NCBI RefSeq assembly: GCF_947495565.1
Contig: NZ_CANLZM010000001.1
Coordinates: forward strand, 372,001 to 436,000
From: an uncultured Pontibacter sp.
GTDB lineage: Bacteria; Bacteroidota; Bacteroidia; Cytophagales; Hymenobacteraceae
DNA: 64,000 nucleotides
Direction: 5' to 3'
Positions 55,141-64,000 of the stretch are shown one piece after another (the stretch's first letter is position 1; each line of letters begins with the position of its first letter). The notes under the pieces are model-generated. The model saw nothing but the letters and a program-made list of their open reading frames with translations, made no database searches and was not told where the DNA came from. The position numbers and the translations under genes are program-made.

Positions 55141-55831
55141 GGCTATCACCTCTGAAATACGGTAAAAACTATCCAAGTAAAATTTGCCCTTTTCTCAAGA
55201 ATGAAGTGTGAAACCAATACTGCTTGCTCAAAATTAGGGGGTGAGATGTATGTAGAAGCTTAATTTTTTAGGAAAACCTGTCAAAAACTCCCCTAAATTG
55301 AGCTATTACGCTAAAAATCGCTTCTCGAAATATTGTTTTGACTGCCTGCTTTGGAAAGTACTTCTTTCTAATTACTTCTTTTTCCCGCTAGTATATAAGC
55401 TGCTATGTTTTGCACCTCAGCAAGCATAAGATACGCTACAGATTGTTTAAACTTCATTTTCACTGTGTTTTTTTTGCAATGTTATTGCCAAGGCTGTTGC
55501 GTGGCTATTACAAAAAAGCCTGTACATGAACAGTTGAGTGAATTTCAGCAATTGTATTTATTTTATATGTATAAATTGAGTGAGTGCTTCTTCATTAGAT
55601 GTTATGCGCATTATCGGTATAGTACAGAAATTACTTGGTTTAGATTGCCTTATGCCACAATCTGCTTAAAAATCAAACAATTTAGTATGTTATGGCTATT
55701 GCTTTTTAGGTGTTGCAACAGAGAAGTTGAACCAAAAAAAATCAATGTAAATGCAACTAATTAATTCAAAGATTAGCATGGAATATAAAATATTATATAT
55801 CTTCATGCCTTAATATCAACCTAACATAAAT
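55141..55831. other. 691-nt AT-rich region upstream of the SusC gene
   Basis: The region is clearly more AT-rich than the rest and has no exact AAGTATA copy. An open frame at 55405-55764 has a Cys/Phe/Tyr-rich translation without coding character, and I do not accept it. TTAGGGG and CCCCTAA blocks around 55237 and 55292 could pair. It probably holds the promoter and long leader of the SusC operon. Confidence 0.5.
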
Positions 55832-58800
55832 ATGAAAAACTATTTACGATGTATTTTGTGGGGGCTATGTATGCTCTTACTACATGCAGAGGGTTTTGCG
55901 CAAGGCAAAACTGTAAGTGGAACGGTAACGTCCGCGGAAGACCGAATTGAGCTTCCGGGTGTTTCTGTGACCTTAAAAGGCAAGCAGCGCGGATCTGTAA
56001 CCGATGCTACCGGCCAGTACACTATCAATAATGTGGAGCCGGGCGATGTGCTTGTGTTCTCCTTTATTGGTATGAAACCGGCAGAACGCACTGTCGGTAA
56101 CGCAGCAACCATTAACGTAGCATTGCAAGCCGACACCGAAACCCTGAACGAGGTAGTGGTGACAGCTCTTGGTATTAAGCAGGAGAAAAAAGCACTGGGC
56201 TATGCCGTAACTGAAGTAAAGGGTTCTACCATCGCTCAGACACAGCGCGAGAACTTCGTGAATGGCTTGGCTGGTCGCGTAGCTGGTGTGGACGTAAACA
56301 CTACTTCTGGTATGCCGGGTGCATCTACCTCTATTATGATTCGTGGTGTGTCCTCGCTGAGCGGAAGCAACCAACCGCTTTTTGTGGTTGATGGTCTGCC
56401 TATCAGCAACAGCACGTTCAATACTTCTGCTTTTGCGTCTACGGGTAGCTCTGCTACAGCGCTTAACAACAGGTCTACTGACTTCACTAACCGTGCGGCG
56501 GACATTAACCCCGAAGATATTGAAAGCATCACTATCCTGAAAGGTCCGGAAGCTTCTGCGCTTTACGGTATCGATGCTGCCTCTGGTGCGGTAGTTATTA
56601 CTACTAAAAGAGGTAAGGCTGGTGCCCCACGCATTGATTATAACAACAGCTTTAGAGTAGAGCGCATCAACAAGTTTCCGGAGGTGCAGCGTGTATACGA
56701 CCGTGGTGATAACGGCGTAACAGACCCAACCGGCGAAGCGACTTCATACTTTGGAGCACGTTACCCGGAAGGAACGCAGTTCTACGACAACATCGACAAC
56801 TTCTTCCAGGATGGTTTTACGCAAAAGCATAACCTGTCTTTAAGCGGTGGCTCAGAGAAGGCGACTTACCGTATTTCAGGTGGCTATACAGGACAGGAGG
56901 GTTTTGTGCCAGGCACAGATCTGACCAAGTTTAACCTGTCATCTGCGGTAACAGCTGAGATGAACAAGTATATATCTGCTGACCTTACGTTTGCTTATAC
57001 TTATACAGACAATAACTCAGCCTTTAAAGGCTCGGGTGGTCCGCTGCTGGGCTTGTTAACCTGGCCAGGTACAGACGATGCAAGTGTGTACATGACTCCG
57101 AACGGAGAGCGCAGGTTCTATTCTACCGGCGACGGCGAGATTGAGAACCCGTTCTTTAACGTGAACAAAAACACGATCAACAACACCAACAACCGTTACA
57201 TTACCAACGCGCGCATCATGATTGAGCCACTGGAGTGGTTGCGTTTTGTAGGTAACGCCGGTTTCGACTTCTCTTCTGGCCAGATTACAATGGTACGCCA
57301 CCCGGAGTCGGCTTACGGCTTCTCTCGCGGCGGTATCTTCGACCAGTCTTTGGATAACAGCAAAAACTTTAACCTGCAGTACTACGGTGAGGTAGATCGT
57401 TCTTTCTTCGGCAGCAAACTGAATGCTAACCTGAAAGTTGGTAGCGCTGTTTACTCACAGGAGACTTACACGCAGGCTGTTACAGGCGAGCGTTTCCTGG
57501 CTCCAGGTCTGTTCTCTATCGAAAACACAGACAACACCACACACCGTGGCCGTAACCGTCTGTCTGAGCGCCGCCGTATTGGTGCCTTCGGTAACCTGAC
57601 GCTGGATTATGACAACATCTTCTTCTTAACGCTGACAGGCCGTAACGACTGGAGCTCAACGCTTCCGGTGCAGAACAGGTCTTTCTTCTACCCATCAGTT
57701 GGCGGTAGCTTTATCTTCACTGAACTGGAGCCGCTTCGCGGCATCAACAACGTGCTGAGCTACGGTAAACTGCGTGGTTCGTGGGCGCAAGTAGGTAAAG
57801 ATGCTAACCCGTACAGCATCCGCGCTTTCCTGGAGCCTAAAGGTTCAACCGGCGGTGGATTTGGTTATAGCTTCACTGGCCCTAGCCCAGACCTGCGCCC
57901 GGAAATGACAACTTCTTACGAATTTGGTACTGAGCTGAAGTTCTTCAACAATCGCATTGGTATTGATGCAACCTACTTCAACAAGCTTTCAGAAGACCAG
58001 ATTGTACAGGATATGCGTCTGAGCTATGCCACTGGTTTCATCCTGCAGGCGTTTAACGCTGGTAAAATGAGAACAGAAGGTATAGAGCTGCAGTTTAACG
58101 CTTCTCCGGTAGTAAGCTCTAGCTTTACCTGGGATGTGCTGGCAAACTTCACGCACCTGTGGAGCGAACTGATCTCGCTGCCAACTGGCGTAAACGAGTT
58201 TTACATGTCTGATACCTGGCTGTACGGCAACGTACGTAACGGTTCTATACTTGGCGGGCCGCTTACTACACTTACAGGCTTTGAATACCAGCGCAACGAA
58301 GCAGGCGAGATGCTGATCGACCCGAACACGGGTTACCCGCTTCGCGACCTGACTGAGTGGAAGATTGTAGGTGACAGACAGCCAGACTTTACAGTTGGAT
58401 TAACAAACTCACTCGCTTACAAAAACTTGTCTTTAAGCTTCCTGCTTGATTTCAGAAAAGGCGGAGACATCTACAACGGTACAGAGCACTTCCTGACGGC
58501 CCGCGGCCTGAGCATGAGAACAATGGACCGTGAGACGCCGGTAGTGTTTGAAGGTGTGTTGAAGGATGGCAACGAGAACTCTGCTAACCCAACGCAGAAC
58601 ACAAAAGTGATTGACCCGTCGCGTGACGCGAACTACTGGTCTACTTCTTATGGCCTGCCAGAAACTAACTTTATCGAGAAGGATATCAACTGGGTACGTC
58701 TGCGCGACGTGACATTGAACTACAACTTCGATTCAGATCTGTTGAGCCGTGCTAAGTTCATCAAGGCTGGCAGTGTGTTTATTACAGCCACAGACCTTTT

Positions 58801-58942
58801 CATCCTGACCAACTATTCTGGTTTGGACCCAGTGGTGAACGGTAACTCTGCGGCAGTTGGCGGTAGCGGTGGAGTTGGCTTCGACTATGGTAACTTCCCT
58901 ATGCCAATCGGTGTGAACTTCGGTGTAAGAGTAGGCTTCTAA
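55832..58942 (+). CDS. SusC/RagA family TonB-linked outer-membrane protein
   Basis: The 1036-residue protein has a signal peptide (LHAEGFAQ), a carboxypeptidase-regulatory domain (GTVTSAEDRIELPGVSVTLKG), a TonB box region (LNEVVVTALGIKQEKKALGYAV) and a plug with QPLFVVDGLPI and the NPEDIESITILKGPEASALYG signature. A 22-strand barrel follows. With the next gene (SusD) it forms a TonB-driven importer for a glycan or peptide. Codon choice is cleaner than in neighbours and only three AAGTATA-type repeats occur in 3.1 kb, which fits high expression. Confidence 0.95.
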   Translation: MKNYLRCILWGLCMLLLHAEGFAQGKTVSGTVTSAEDRIELPGVSVTLKGKQRGSVTDATGQYTINNVEPGDVLVFSFIGMKPAERTVGNAATINVALQADTETLNEVVVTALGIKQEKKALGYAVTEVKGSTIAQTQRENFVNGLAGRVAGVDVNTTSGMPGASTSIMIRGVSSLSGSNQPLFVVDGLPISNSTFNTSAFASTGSSATALNNRSTDFTNRAADINPEDIESITILKGPEASALYGIDAASGAVVITTKRGKAGAPRIDYNNSFRVERINKFPEVQRVYDRGDNGVTDPTGEATSYFGARYPEGTQFYDNIDNFFQDGFTQKHNLSLSGGSEKATYRISGGYTGQEGFVPGTDLTKFNLSSAVTAEMNKYISADLTFAYTYTDNNSAFKGSGGPLLGLLTWPGTDDASVYMTPNGERRFYSTGDGEIENPFFNVNKNTINNTNNRYITNARIMIEPLEWLRFVGNAGFDFSSGQITMVRHPESAYGFSRGGIFDQSLDNSKNFNLQYYGEVDRSFFGSKLNANLKVGSAVYSQETYTQAVTGERFLAPGLFSIENTDNTTHRGRNRLSERRRIGAFGNLTLDYDNIFFLTLTGRNDWSSTLPVQNRSFFYPSVGGSFIFTELEPLRGINNVLSYGKLRGSWAQVGKDANPYSIRAFLEPKGSTGGGFGYSFTGPSPDLRPEMTTSYEFGTELKFFNNRIGIDATYFNKLSEDQIVQDMRLSYATGFILQAFNAGKMRTEGIELQFNASPVVSSSFTWDVLANFTHLWSELISLPTGVNEFYMSDTWLYGNVRNGSILGGPLTTLTGFEYQRNEAGEMLIDPNTGYPLRDLTEWKIVGDRQPDFTVGLTNSLAYKNLSLSFLLDFRKGGDIYNGTEHFLTARGLSMRTMDRETPVVFEGVLKDGNENSANPTQNTKVIDPSRDANYWSTSYGLPETNFIEKDINWVRLRDVTLNYNFDSDLLSRAKFIKAGSVFITATDLFILTNYSGLDPVVNGNSAAVGGSGGVGFDYGNFPMPIGVNFGVRVGF

Positions 58943-58954
58943 TCAAGAATTATC

Positions 58955-60619
58955 ATGAGATCAAAATACAATTACTTTAAAAAGATAGTGTGTGCCTCCC
59001 TGTTTGCGGCAGGCACACTAGCAACTACGAGCTGCGATAGCTACCTGGATGTAAACACAAACCCGAACGGACCTGACCAAGTGGTGGCACCGCAGTTTTA
59101 CCTGCCAGCCATTCAGTCTGAGCTTGTTTTGGGTATTCAGTTTGATGCCCGTTACCTGGGCCGCTATATCCAAAACTGGAACTGGCGCGATGTAGACAAC
59201 ACCTGGGATCGCCATGGGTATGTGTCTGGTAGCGATGCGGCCGGCCAGTTATGGCGCTCCGTGTATTGGAACATGGGGGAGAACCTGACCGATATGATCA
59301 GCAAGGCTGAGGAAGAAGAGCGCTGGGAATTTGTGGGCGTAGGTTACGTACTGCGTGCCTACGGCTGGCAGATGCTGACGGATTACCACGGTGAAATTAT
59401 TGTGAAGCAGGCTTTTGAGCCAGGCAGAACAACCTTTGACTATGACTCGCAGGAGTATGTGTACGAAGAGGTAAGACGCCTGACCATGTTGGCCATCGAA
59501 AACCTGCAGCGCACAGACGGTAAAGTGGGCAACTCTACTTTAGCGCAGGGCGATCTGATTTACAGCGGTGACCGTGAGAAGTGGCTTCGCTTTGCTTACG
59601 GCCTGCTTGCTATTAATGAAAGCCGTCTAACTAACAAATCAACCTTTAACCCGGATAAAGTTATTGAGTATGTAGACAAGGCGCTGAGAAGCAATACCGA
59701 CGACGCATCTATTCGTTTTGAGGGTGCTGTTAGCTCAGATACAAACTTCTTCGGCCCGCGCCGTGGTAACCTGAACCCGTACCGCCAGTCTAAGTTTATT
59801 GTAAGCCTGCTGGATGGCACCAACCCGGTGCTGAACGACCCGACCTTACAGAAAGTAGACCCGGTTTTTGCAGATGCGCACCTGAAAGACCCACGCCTGC
59901 CAGTTATGTTGGCTCCTGCTAACGACGGCAAATATCGTGGTGTAACTCCGGGTGTCGGCGTAAACGAGTATACGGTTGCCAATGAGCGTCCGCGTAACCT
60001 TTGGGCTACCCCAACAGATAACGTAGCGGCTACCACGGCGAACAAGTACCTGTTTGGCAACAACGCACGCTTCCCGCTGATGACGTATGCGCAGCTGCAG
60101 TTTATTAAAGCAGAGGCAGCATACATTAAAGGCGACCAAAGCATGGCGCTTGATGCGTACACCAAAGGCGTAAACGCACACATGGATTTTGTTAAGTCTT
60201 TCGTGACCAACGACTCTTCTACACCAGAAGATGAAGTGGCCATTTTCCAGGCCCGCCGTGACGCGTACATGGCCAGCGAGGAACTGATGCCGAAGACTAC
60301 TGCGGAACTGACCCTGCCGAAGATCATGCTGCAGAAATACATCGCGCAGTGGGGTTGGGGCTTCATTGAGACCTGGTCTGACCTGAGAAGGTATGACTAC
60401 ATTGCAAATGAAGACGGCACCATCGACGATAACCCTGCAAATAATGTTTTCGCTGGCTTCGTGCTTCCAAGCCCATTGTTTGGCCTGAATCAAGGCAAGC
60501 CAGCTTACCGTTTCCGTCCGCGCTATAACTCAGAGTATATGTGGAATGTGGCGTCTTTGGAATCAATCGGTGGCTTAGAGCAGGATTACCATACAGTAGA
60601 AATGTGGTTTAGTAAGTAA
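58955..60619 (+). CDS. SusD/RagB family nutrient-binding lipoprotein
   Basis: The 554-residue protein has a lipobox (TLATTSC) and matches the SusD-like family in length and in TPR-like helical segments (RYLGRYIQNWNWRD, LRAYGWQMLTDYHGEI, YAQLQFIKAEAAYIKGD). It caps the SusC barrel outside the cell and captures substrate. It starts 12 nt after the SusC gene. It contains no exact AAGTATA repeat in 1.67 kb. Confidence 0.94.
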   Translation: MRSKYNYFKKIVCASLFAAGTLATTSCDSYLDVNTNPNGPDQVVAPQFYLPAIQSELVLGIQFDARYLGRYIQNWNWRDVDNTWDRHGYVSGSDAAGQLWRSVYWNMGENLTDMISKAEEEERWEFVGVGYVLRAYGWQMLTDYHGEIIVKQAFEPGRTTFDYDSQEYVYEEVRRLTMLAIENLQRTDGKVGNSTLAQGDLIYSGDREKWLRFAYGLLAINESRLTNKSTFNPDKVIEYVDKALRSNTDDASIRFEGAVSSDTNFFGPRRGNLNPYRQSKFIVSLLDGTNPVLNDPTLQKVDPVFADAHLKDPRLPVMLAPANDGKYRGVTPGVGVNEYTVANERPRNLWATPTDNVAATTANKYLFGNNARFPLMTYAQLQFIKAEAAYIKGDQSMALDAYTKGVNAHMDFVKSFVTNDSSTPEDEVAIFQARRDAYMASEELMPKTTAELTLPKIMLQKYIAQWGWGFIETWSDLRRYDYIANEDGTIDDNPANNVFAGFVLPSPLFGLNQGKPAYRFRPRYNSEYMWNVASLESIGGLEQDYHTVEMWFSK

Positions 60620-60636
60620 TTATCAGATAATCATAC

Positions 60637-61413
60637 ATGAAAAATATACTTTATAAATCATTCGCGTTGCTTGCGGCCGGCCTGATGCTGGGCTCCTGCG
60701 ATGAGAATGCCATTGAAGACCATAATGAGCCGGTAAACGGCGGTGCATTTATTAAGTTTGTGCATGCTGCGCCAGCCGCACCTGCCGTAAACTTTATGCT
60801 GGATAATACTAAAATATCTGCACTGGCTGCTAACAGCGCCGGCGAAGAGCAGGGGCTTGGTTATACTACCATCTCAGTTTTTCCGTTAAGCTACGGCTAT
60901 GCAAACGTACCTTCCGGTGCCTACACACTGCAGGCGATGAGCCCTGCTACAGTAGGTGCAGGTGTGGTGAGCAACTCCAGCGTAACCTTAAACGAAGGAG
61001 CGTATTATACTAATTTTCTGCTAGGCGAAGCCGAAGGGTTTAGCAACTTTTTGGTGGAAGACAATTTGCCGGAAGCGGATTATAGCAAGAGCTATATTCG
61101 TTTCGTGAATTTGGCGAAAAACTTTCCGGCAGATTATGATGCCGAGGCTGTGCGCACTGCTACTTCTGAAACGCCAGAAACCAGAACAGTGATAGGAACT
61201 GATGTGGCATACAAAGGTAACACTGCTTATGTAGCTATCGAAGCTCAGGGTTCTTACGTGGTAGAGTTTAAAACGCAGAATGCTGCCGGTGAGCCTGTGA
61301 CGATCAAATCGTCTAGCTTCACGCCTACAGCAGGTCGTGTTTACACGTATACTTTGCGTGGCGATCTTGCTACTACTGCAGCTGTTAGCCATATTCTTTT
61401 CAGAGACAGATAA
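60637..61413 (+). CDS. DUF4397 domain lipoprotein
   Basis: The 258-residue protein has a lipobox (GLMLGSC) and DUF4397 character (FIKFVHAAPAAPAVNFMLDN, SGAYTLQAMSP, YIRFVNLAKNFP). It is the third gene of the SusC-SusD unit, where an accessory surface lipoprotein often sits. It may help bind substrate at the cell surface, though no ligand is known. A strong terminator follows. Confidence 0.88.
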   Translation: MKNILYKSFALLAAGLMLGSCDENAIEDHNEPVNGGAFIKFVHAAPAAPAVNFMLDNTKISALAANSAGEEQGLGYTTISVFPLSYGYANVPSGAYTLQAMSPATVGAGVVSNSSVTLNEGAYYTNFLLGEAEGFSNFLVEDNLPEADYSKSYIRFVNLAKNFPADYDAEAVRTATSETPETRTVIGTDVAYKGNTAYVAIEAQGSYVVEFKTQNAAGEPVTIKSSSFTPTAGRVYTYTLRGDLATTAAVSHILFRDR

Positions 61414-61438
61414 GCTTCACGGCTTTTCATAGGACTGC

Positions 61439-61471
61439 AAGCGCCGCCCAAATGGGCGGCGCTTCTTTTTT
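61439..61471 (+). terminator. Rho-independent terminator
   Basis: AAGCGCCGCCC pairs with GGGCGGCGCTT around an AAAT loop and is followed by CTTTTTT. It ends the SusC-SusD-DUF4397 operon. Confidence 0.9.
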
Positions 61472-61556
61472 GTTTTCTGTTCTAATAACCATACTTGCTG
61501 ATGCAGTGTTTAAGTATAGTTATTTCTCTGCCCAAGCAGCATAGCTCTCTCTAAAA

Positions 61557-61585
61557 CAAAAAGGCCCCACCTTTAAGGCAGGGCC
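61557..61585 (-). terminator. Rho-independent terminator
   Basis: On the minus strand GGCCCTGCCTT pairs with AAGGTGGGGCC (a two-base mismatch inside the stem) and is followed by TTTTTG. It ends the GHL10 gene. Confidence 0.75.
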
Positions 61586-61615
61586 GATATAACCAACATC
61601 AATAGGATAAAGGTA

Positions 61616-63196
61616 TTAGTATTTATACTTTACAGTTACTGCCTGCGAAGGAGCGCTTTCGTTCTGCTGCCTATCCAGAGCCGTGACAACGTAAGTATAC
61701 TTGCCGCTTTCAAGCGGTGTCTCATCAATATAGGCGGTGTTGGTGCCGAATACTTTTGCCACAATACTAACAGGACTGGTAAGGTCAGGTACTACTGGCT
61801 CCCACTTCCGCTCTTCCCAAAAGGCGCGCTTCCAGAATGGGGTTTCCCACATGCTTTCTTTCTCAAACCGGTAAATTACATAATAGCGCACATTCTGGTC
61901 GTGCTGCCAGTGCAGTCTTACACCTGTTTCGGTTTGGCGCACTTTAAGCGAGAAAGGCGGCTCCAGTTCCTCACTTTTCTTCCAGACCATTACAGGCAGC
62001 AGGGCTGGATATTTATAGTATGAGTTCCGGAGCGAATCCTGCAAATTGTTTGGATTGCTCATAACAGATTTAGAGCTGAAAAATACACTTCCTGCTACGT
62101 TTGGCGTCGTTCTGCCCAATTGCAGCTGCCGCGGAATCTGGGTAGGGTCGTGCCACTCCGGGTAAGTAGGGTCTGTGGCTACTTTATAGGCACCCAAGCC
62201 AATGTAAAGGTGGCGCTGAAATGCGTTTTGTCCCCACCATTCAACCACTGTTTTATAGTCAGCGGCCGGGTTGCCTATGTGCCAGTATACTTGCGGAACC
62301 AAATAATCAATCCAGCCAAGCTGCATCCATTTGCGTGTGTCTGCATATAAAGCCGTGTAACTTGGTGCACCTGCGCGTGTGGCAGAACCGTCAGGGCCGT
62401 CGGCAAGGTTTTTCCAGACACCAAACGGGCTTATGCCGAACTTTACCCACGGCTTAGCAGAATTTATACTATCAGAAATCCCTTTGATGAGTTCATCTAC
62501 ATTATAGCGTCGCCAGTCATCTTTGTTTGTAAAAAGGCCTTTGTAGGCAGCATAGGTCTTCTCATCCGGGAAAGGGGATTTAGCAATAGGGTAGGGGTAG
62601 AAGTAATCGTCAAAATGCACGCCGTCAATATCATAGCGGTTTACCACGTCTAGAACAACTTGCGTAATATACTGGCGCACTTCCGGTATACCTGGGTTGA
62701 ACAGCAGTTTGCCGTCATATTTTACAAACCATTCCGGCTTGCGTTTGGTAATGTGTTTTGGGTCTACTTCAGCCTTGGCATCAAACGTGGCGCGGTACGG
62801 GTTAAACCAGGCATGAAACTCCATGCCGCGCTTGTGGGCTTCCTCCAGCATAAACTGCAGCGGGTCATAGGGTGGGTTCATGGCCAGGCCCTGTTTGCCG
62901 GTCAGCCACTCAGACCATGGCTCCAGGTTGCTGCGGTACAAAGCATCGGCTGCAGGGCGAACTTGTACAATTACGGCATTCATGCCGTTTTTCTGGTGCT
63001 CATCCAAAATGTACTTAAACTCCTGTTGCTGCACTGTAGGGGAGAGTCCTTTTTGCCCCGGCCAATCTATGTTGGCTACGGTAGCCACCCAAACAGCACG
63101 GAATTCGCGCTTCATTGGCTGTGGCTGTGCCTGAACTTTAGCCGCAAAAGCCAGCGAAAAAATGATCAGAAAGTACTGTAGTAAAGGTTTGCTCAT
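61616..63196 (-). CDS. Secreted family 10-like glycosyl hydrolase (GHL10/YddW type)
   Basis: The 526-residue protein has a signal peptide (IFSLAFAAKVQAQ), a GHL10 TIM-barrel and a C-terminal fibronectin III-like domain. Barrel landmarks are FRAVWVATVANIDWPGQKG, NAVIVQVRPAADALY, GMEFHAWFNPYRA and YDIDGVHFDDYFYPYP. Relatives such as YddW act on or bind denuded peptidoglycan glycan, so a cell-wall role is likely. Stacked aromatic residues in the C-terminal part support sugar binding. Confidence 0.9.
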   Translation of the reverse strand: MSKPLLQYFLIIFSLAFAAKVQAQPQPMKREFRAVWVATVANIDWPGQKGLSPTVQQQEFKYILDEHQKNGMNAVIVQVRPAADALYRSNLEPWSEWLTGKQGLAMNPPYDPLQFMLEEAHKRGMEFHAWFNPYRATFDAKAEVDPKHITKRKPEWFVKYDGKLLFNPGIPEVRQYITQVVLDVVNRYDIDGVHFDDYFYPYPIAKSPFPDEKTYAAYKGLFTNKDDWRRYNVDELIKGISDSINSAKPWVKFGISPFGVWKNLADGPDGSATRAGAPSYTALYADTRKWMQLGWIDYLVPQVYWHIGNPAADYKTVVEWWGQNAFQRHLYIGLGAYKVATDPTYPEWHDPTQIPRQLQLGRTTPNVAGSVFFSSKSVMSNPNNLQDSLRNSYYKYPALLPVMVWKKSEELEPPFSLKVRQTETGVRLHWQHDQNVRYYVIYRFEKESMWETPFWKRAFWEERKWEPVVPDLTSPVSIVAKVFGTNTAYIDETPLESGKYTYVVTALDRQQNESAPSQAVTVKYKY

Positions 63197-63457
63197 GAAG
63201 GTAGGTGTTAGTGATGGACGGTACTATTAGAAGCCACGTTTTGGTTTAAGCTAGAATCTGGTATGAGAATCATATTTATAGCTAAATATAGTATTTGGAT
63301 GTTATTTAGGAAACAGAGAGGGTAAAATAAAGCGCACAATTTGTACTATATATTTTTAAGCGGAAGAGTGAGAAGAAACTGTCATAACATAGGCTTCTTT
63401 TGTAGTAAAAGGGCTAAATTTACCTTCTAACACGCTAATCATTAATCACTAATTGCT

Positions 63458-64000
63458 TTGAAAAAAAGTTCTAATCTCTTGCTCACCCTTATTGCCTTCC
63501 TGCTAGTGGGGGCAATGCATGCGGAAGCGCAGAGGAGCACCTCTAAGACCCGCCGCAGTTCAACTCAAAAAGCAGCTGCCAAAGTTTTTAACCCAGCCAC
63601 TGACCCGCCGTTTCTGGATGCCAATCAAGCTTGGGTAGACTCCGTATTTAACACGCTGAGCCCGGAAGAGCGCATTGCGCAGCTGATCATGATTCCGGTA
63701 TACTCTAACAAAGACCAGGCGCACATCGACTCTGTAAGCAGGCTGATAACAAAGTATAAAGTAGGTGGGCTGATCTTCTTTCAGGGTGGCCCGGTGCGGC
63801 AGGCGCACATGACCAACCGCTACCAAAAGGAAAGCAAAGTGCCGCTAATGGTAAGTATAGACGGGGAGTGGGGCCTGGCCATGCGCCTCGACAGTACAAT
63901 TAAGTTTCCGTACCAGATGGCCTTGGGTGGCATAGAAGACGAAAAACTGGTATATGAAATGGGAGCCGAAATTGCCCGCCAGTGCCGCCGCTTAGGGATA
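63458..64000 (+). CDS. Glycoside hydrolase family 3 protein (start only)
   Basis: A frame from TTG at 63458 codes for MKKSSNLLLTLIAFLLVGAM, a signal peptide ending HAEAQ, and 181 residues before the window ends. The visible part is the GH3 TIM-barrel start: LSPEERIAQLIMIPVY, KYKVGGLIFFQGGP, PLMVSIDGEWGLAMRLD and FPYQMALGG. The pattern fits beta-N-acetylhexosaminidases (NagZ-like), which in Bacteroidota often carry a C-terminal beta-lactamase-like domain. The catalytic residues lie beyond the window. Confidence 0.85.
   Translation, partial: MKKSSNLLLTLIAFLLVGAMHAEAQRSTSKTRRSSTQKAAAKVFNPATDPPFLDANQAWVDSVFNTLSPEERIAQLIMIPVYSNKDQAHIDSVSRLITKYKVGGLIFFQGGPVRQAHMTNRYQKESKVPLMVSIDGEWGLAMRLDSTIKFPYQMALGGIEDEKLVYEMGAEIARQCRRLGI

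Noticed and set aside
55405-55764. 119-residue open frame upstream of the SusC gene
   Set aside because: It lies in AT-rich DNA and is rich in Cys, Phe and Tyr with no recognisable domain or ribosome site.
1-64000. AAGTATA copies as ordinary promoter -10 boxes or a CRISPR array
   Set aside because: Copies lie mostly inside genes, in both orientations and at irregular spacing, and do not match the Bacteroidota TAnnTTTG element.

Overview
The window looks like chromosomal DNA of a Bacteroidota bacterium, most likely Hymenobacteraceae and Pontibacter-like. The evidence is a SusC/SusD outer-membrane pair, TonB-dependent receptors with carboxypeptidase-regulatory N-termini, many type II signal peptides, a menaquinone pathway, a Bacteroidota-type two-lipoyl pyruvate dehydrogenase E2, few Shine-Dalgarno sites and near-balanced base composition. 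The genus is inference. I saw no rRNA, tRNA, CRISPR array, prophage or intact insertion sequence. Most of the window is housekeeping and metabolic.

Layout. 1-2.6 kb: a partial TonB receptor and a DUF2064 transferase (minus strand). 2.7-4.6 kb: two divergent lipoproteins. 4.7-10.5 kb (plus): an FAD/NAD oxidoreductase with a membrane polyferredoxin, a processive GT2 glycosyltransferase and two small conserved proteins. 10.7-14.4 kb: a GH15 enzyme and an alpha/beta hydrolase facing DNA polymerase IV. 14.6-16.6 kb: a small monooxygenase-like protein, a frameshifted berberine-bridge-type FAD oxidase and a possible gene relic. 16.7-21.7 kb: sorbosone-dehydrogenase-type lipoprotein, an M50-like membrane protease, a DJ-1/PfpI protein, CysM and pirin. 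21.9-29.0 kb (mainly minus): two tandem RluF-type pseudouridine synthases, an M28 peptidase and a large zinc metalloprotease. 29.3-31.4 kb: cytochrome c, an SMP-30 protein and a methyltransferase. 31.5-36.1 kb: hutU, hutI and hutG for histidine breakdown. 36.1-38.5 kb: three assorted minus-strand genes. 38.6-45.4 kb: menE, two DoxX proteins, menD, menF and a probable DHNA-CoA thioesterase, then a histidine phosphatase. 45.6-50.8 kb: pyruvate dehydrogenase E2, an M1 aminopeptidase and a YjjX-like phosphatase. 50.8-54.5 kb: 5-oxoprolinase pxpB-pxpC-pxpA with an NRAMP-related transporter. 54.7-55.1 kb: a Mut7-C-family protein missing its nuclease domain. 55.8-61.4 kb: SusC, SusD and a DUF4397 lipoprotein. 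61.6-64 kb: a GHL10 glycosidase and the start of a GH3 enzyme.

The strongest unexplained signal is the 7-mer AAGTATA (reverse TATACTT). It is scattered through genes and gaps in both orientations, about 140 exact copies by hand count against roughly 8 expected by chance. It forces rare ATA-CTT codon pairs, supplies stop codons and clusters in some intergenic gaps. Other notable points are a 96-nt symmetrical palindrome with two inner hairpins between hutU and hutI, the roughly 10-nt frameshift in the FAD oxidase, the deleted nuclease domain in the Mut7-C protein, a second RluF copy without its conserved tyrosine, and an NRAMP-like transporter without the metal-binding motifs inside the 5-oxoprolinase operon.
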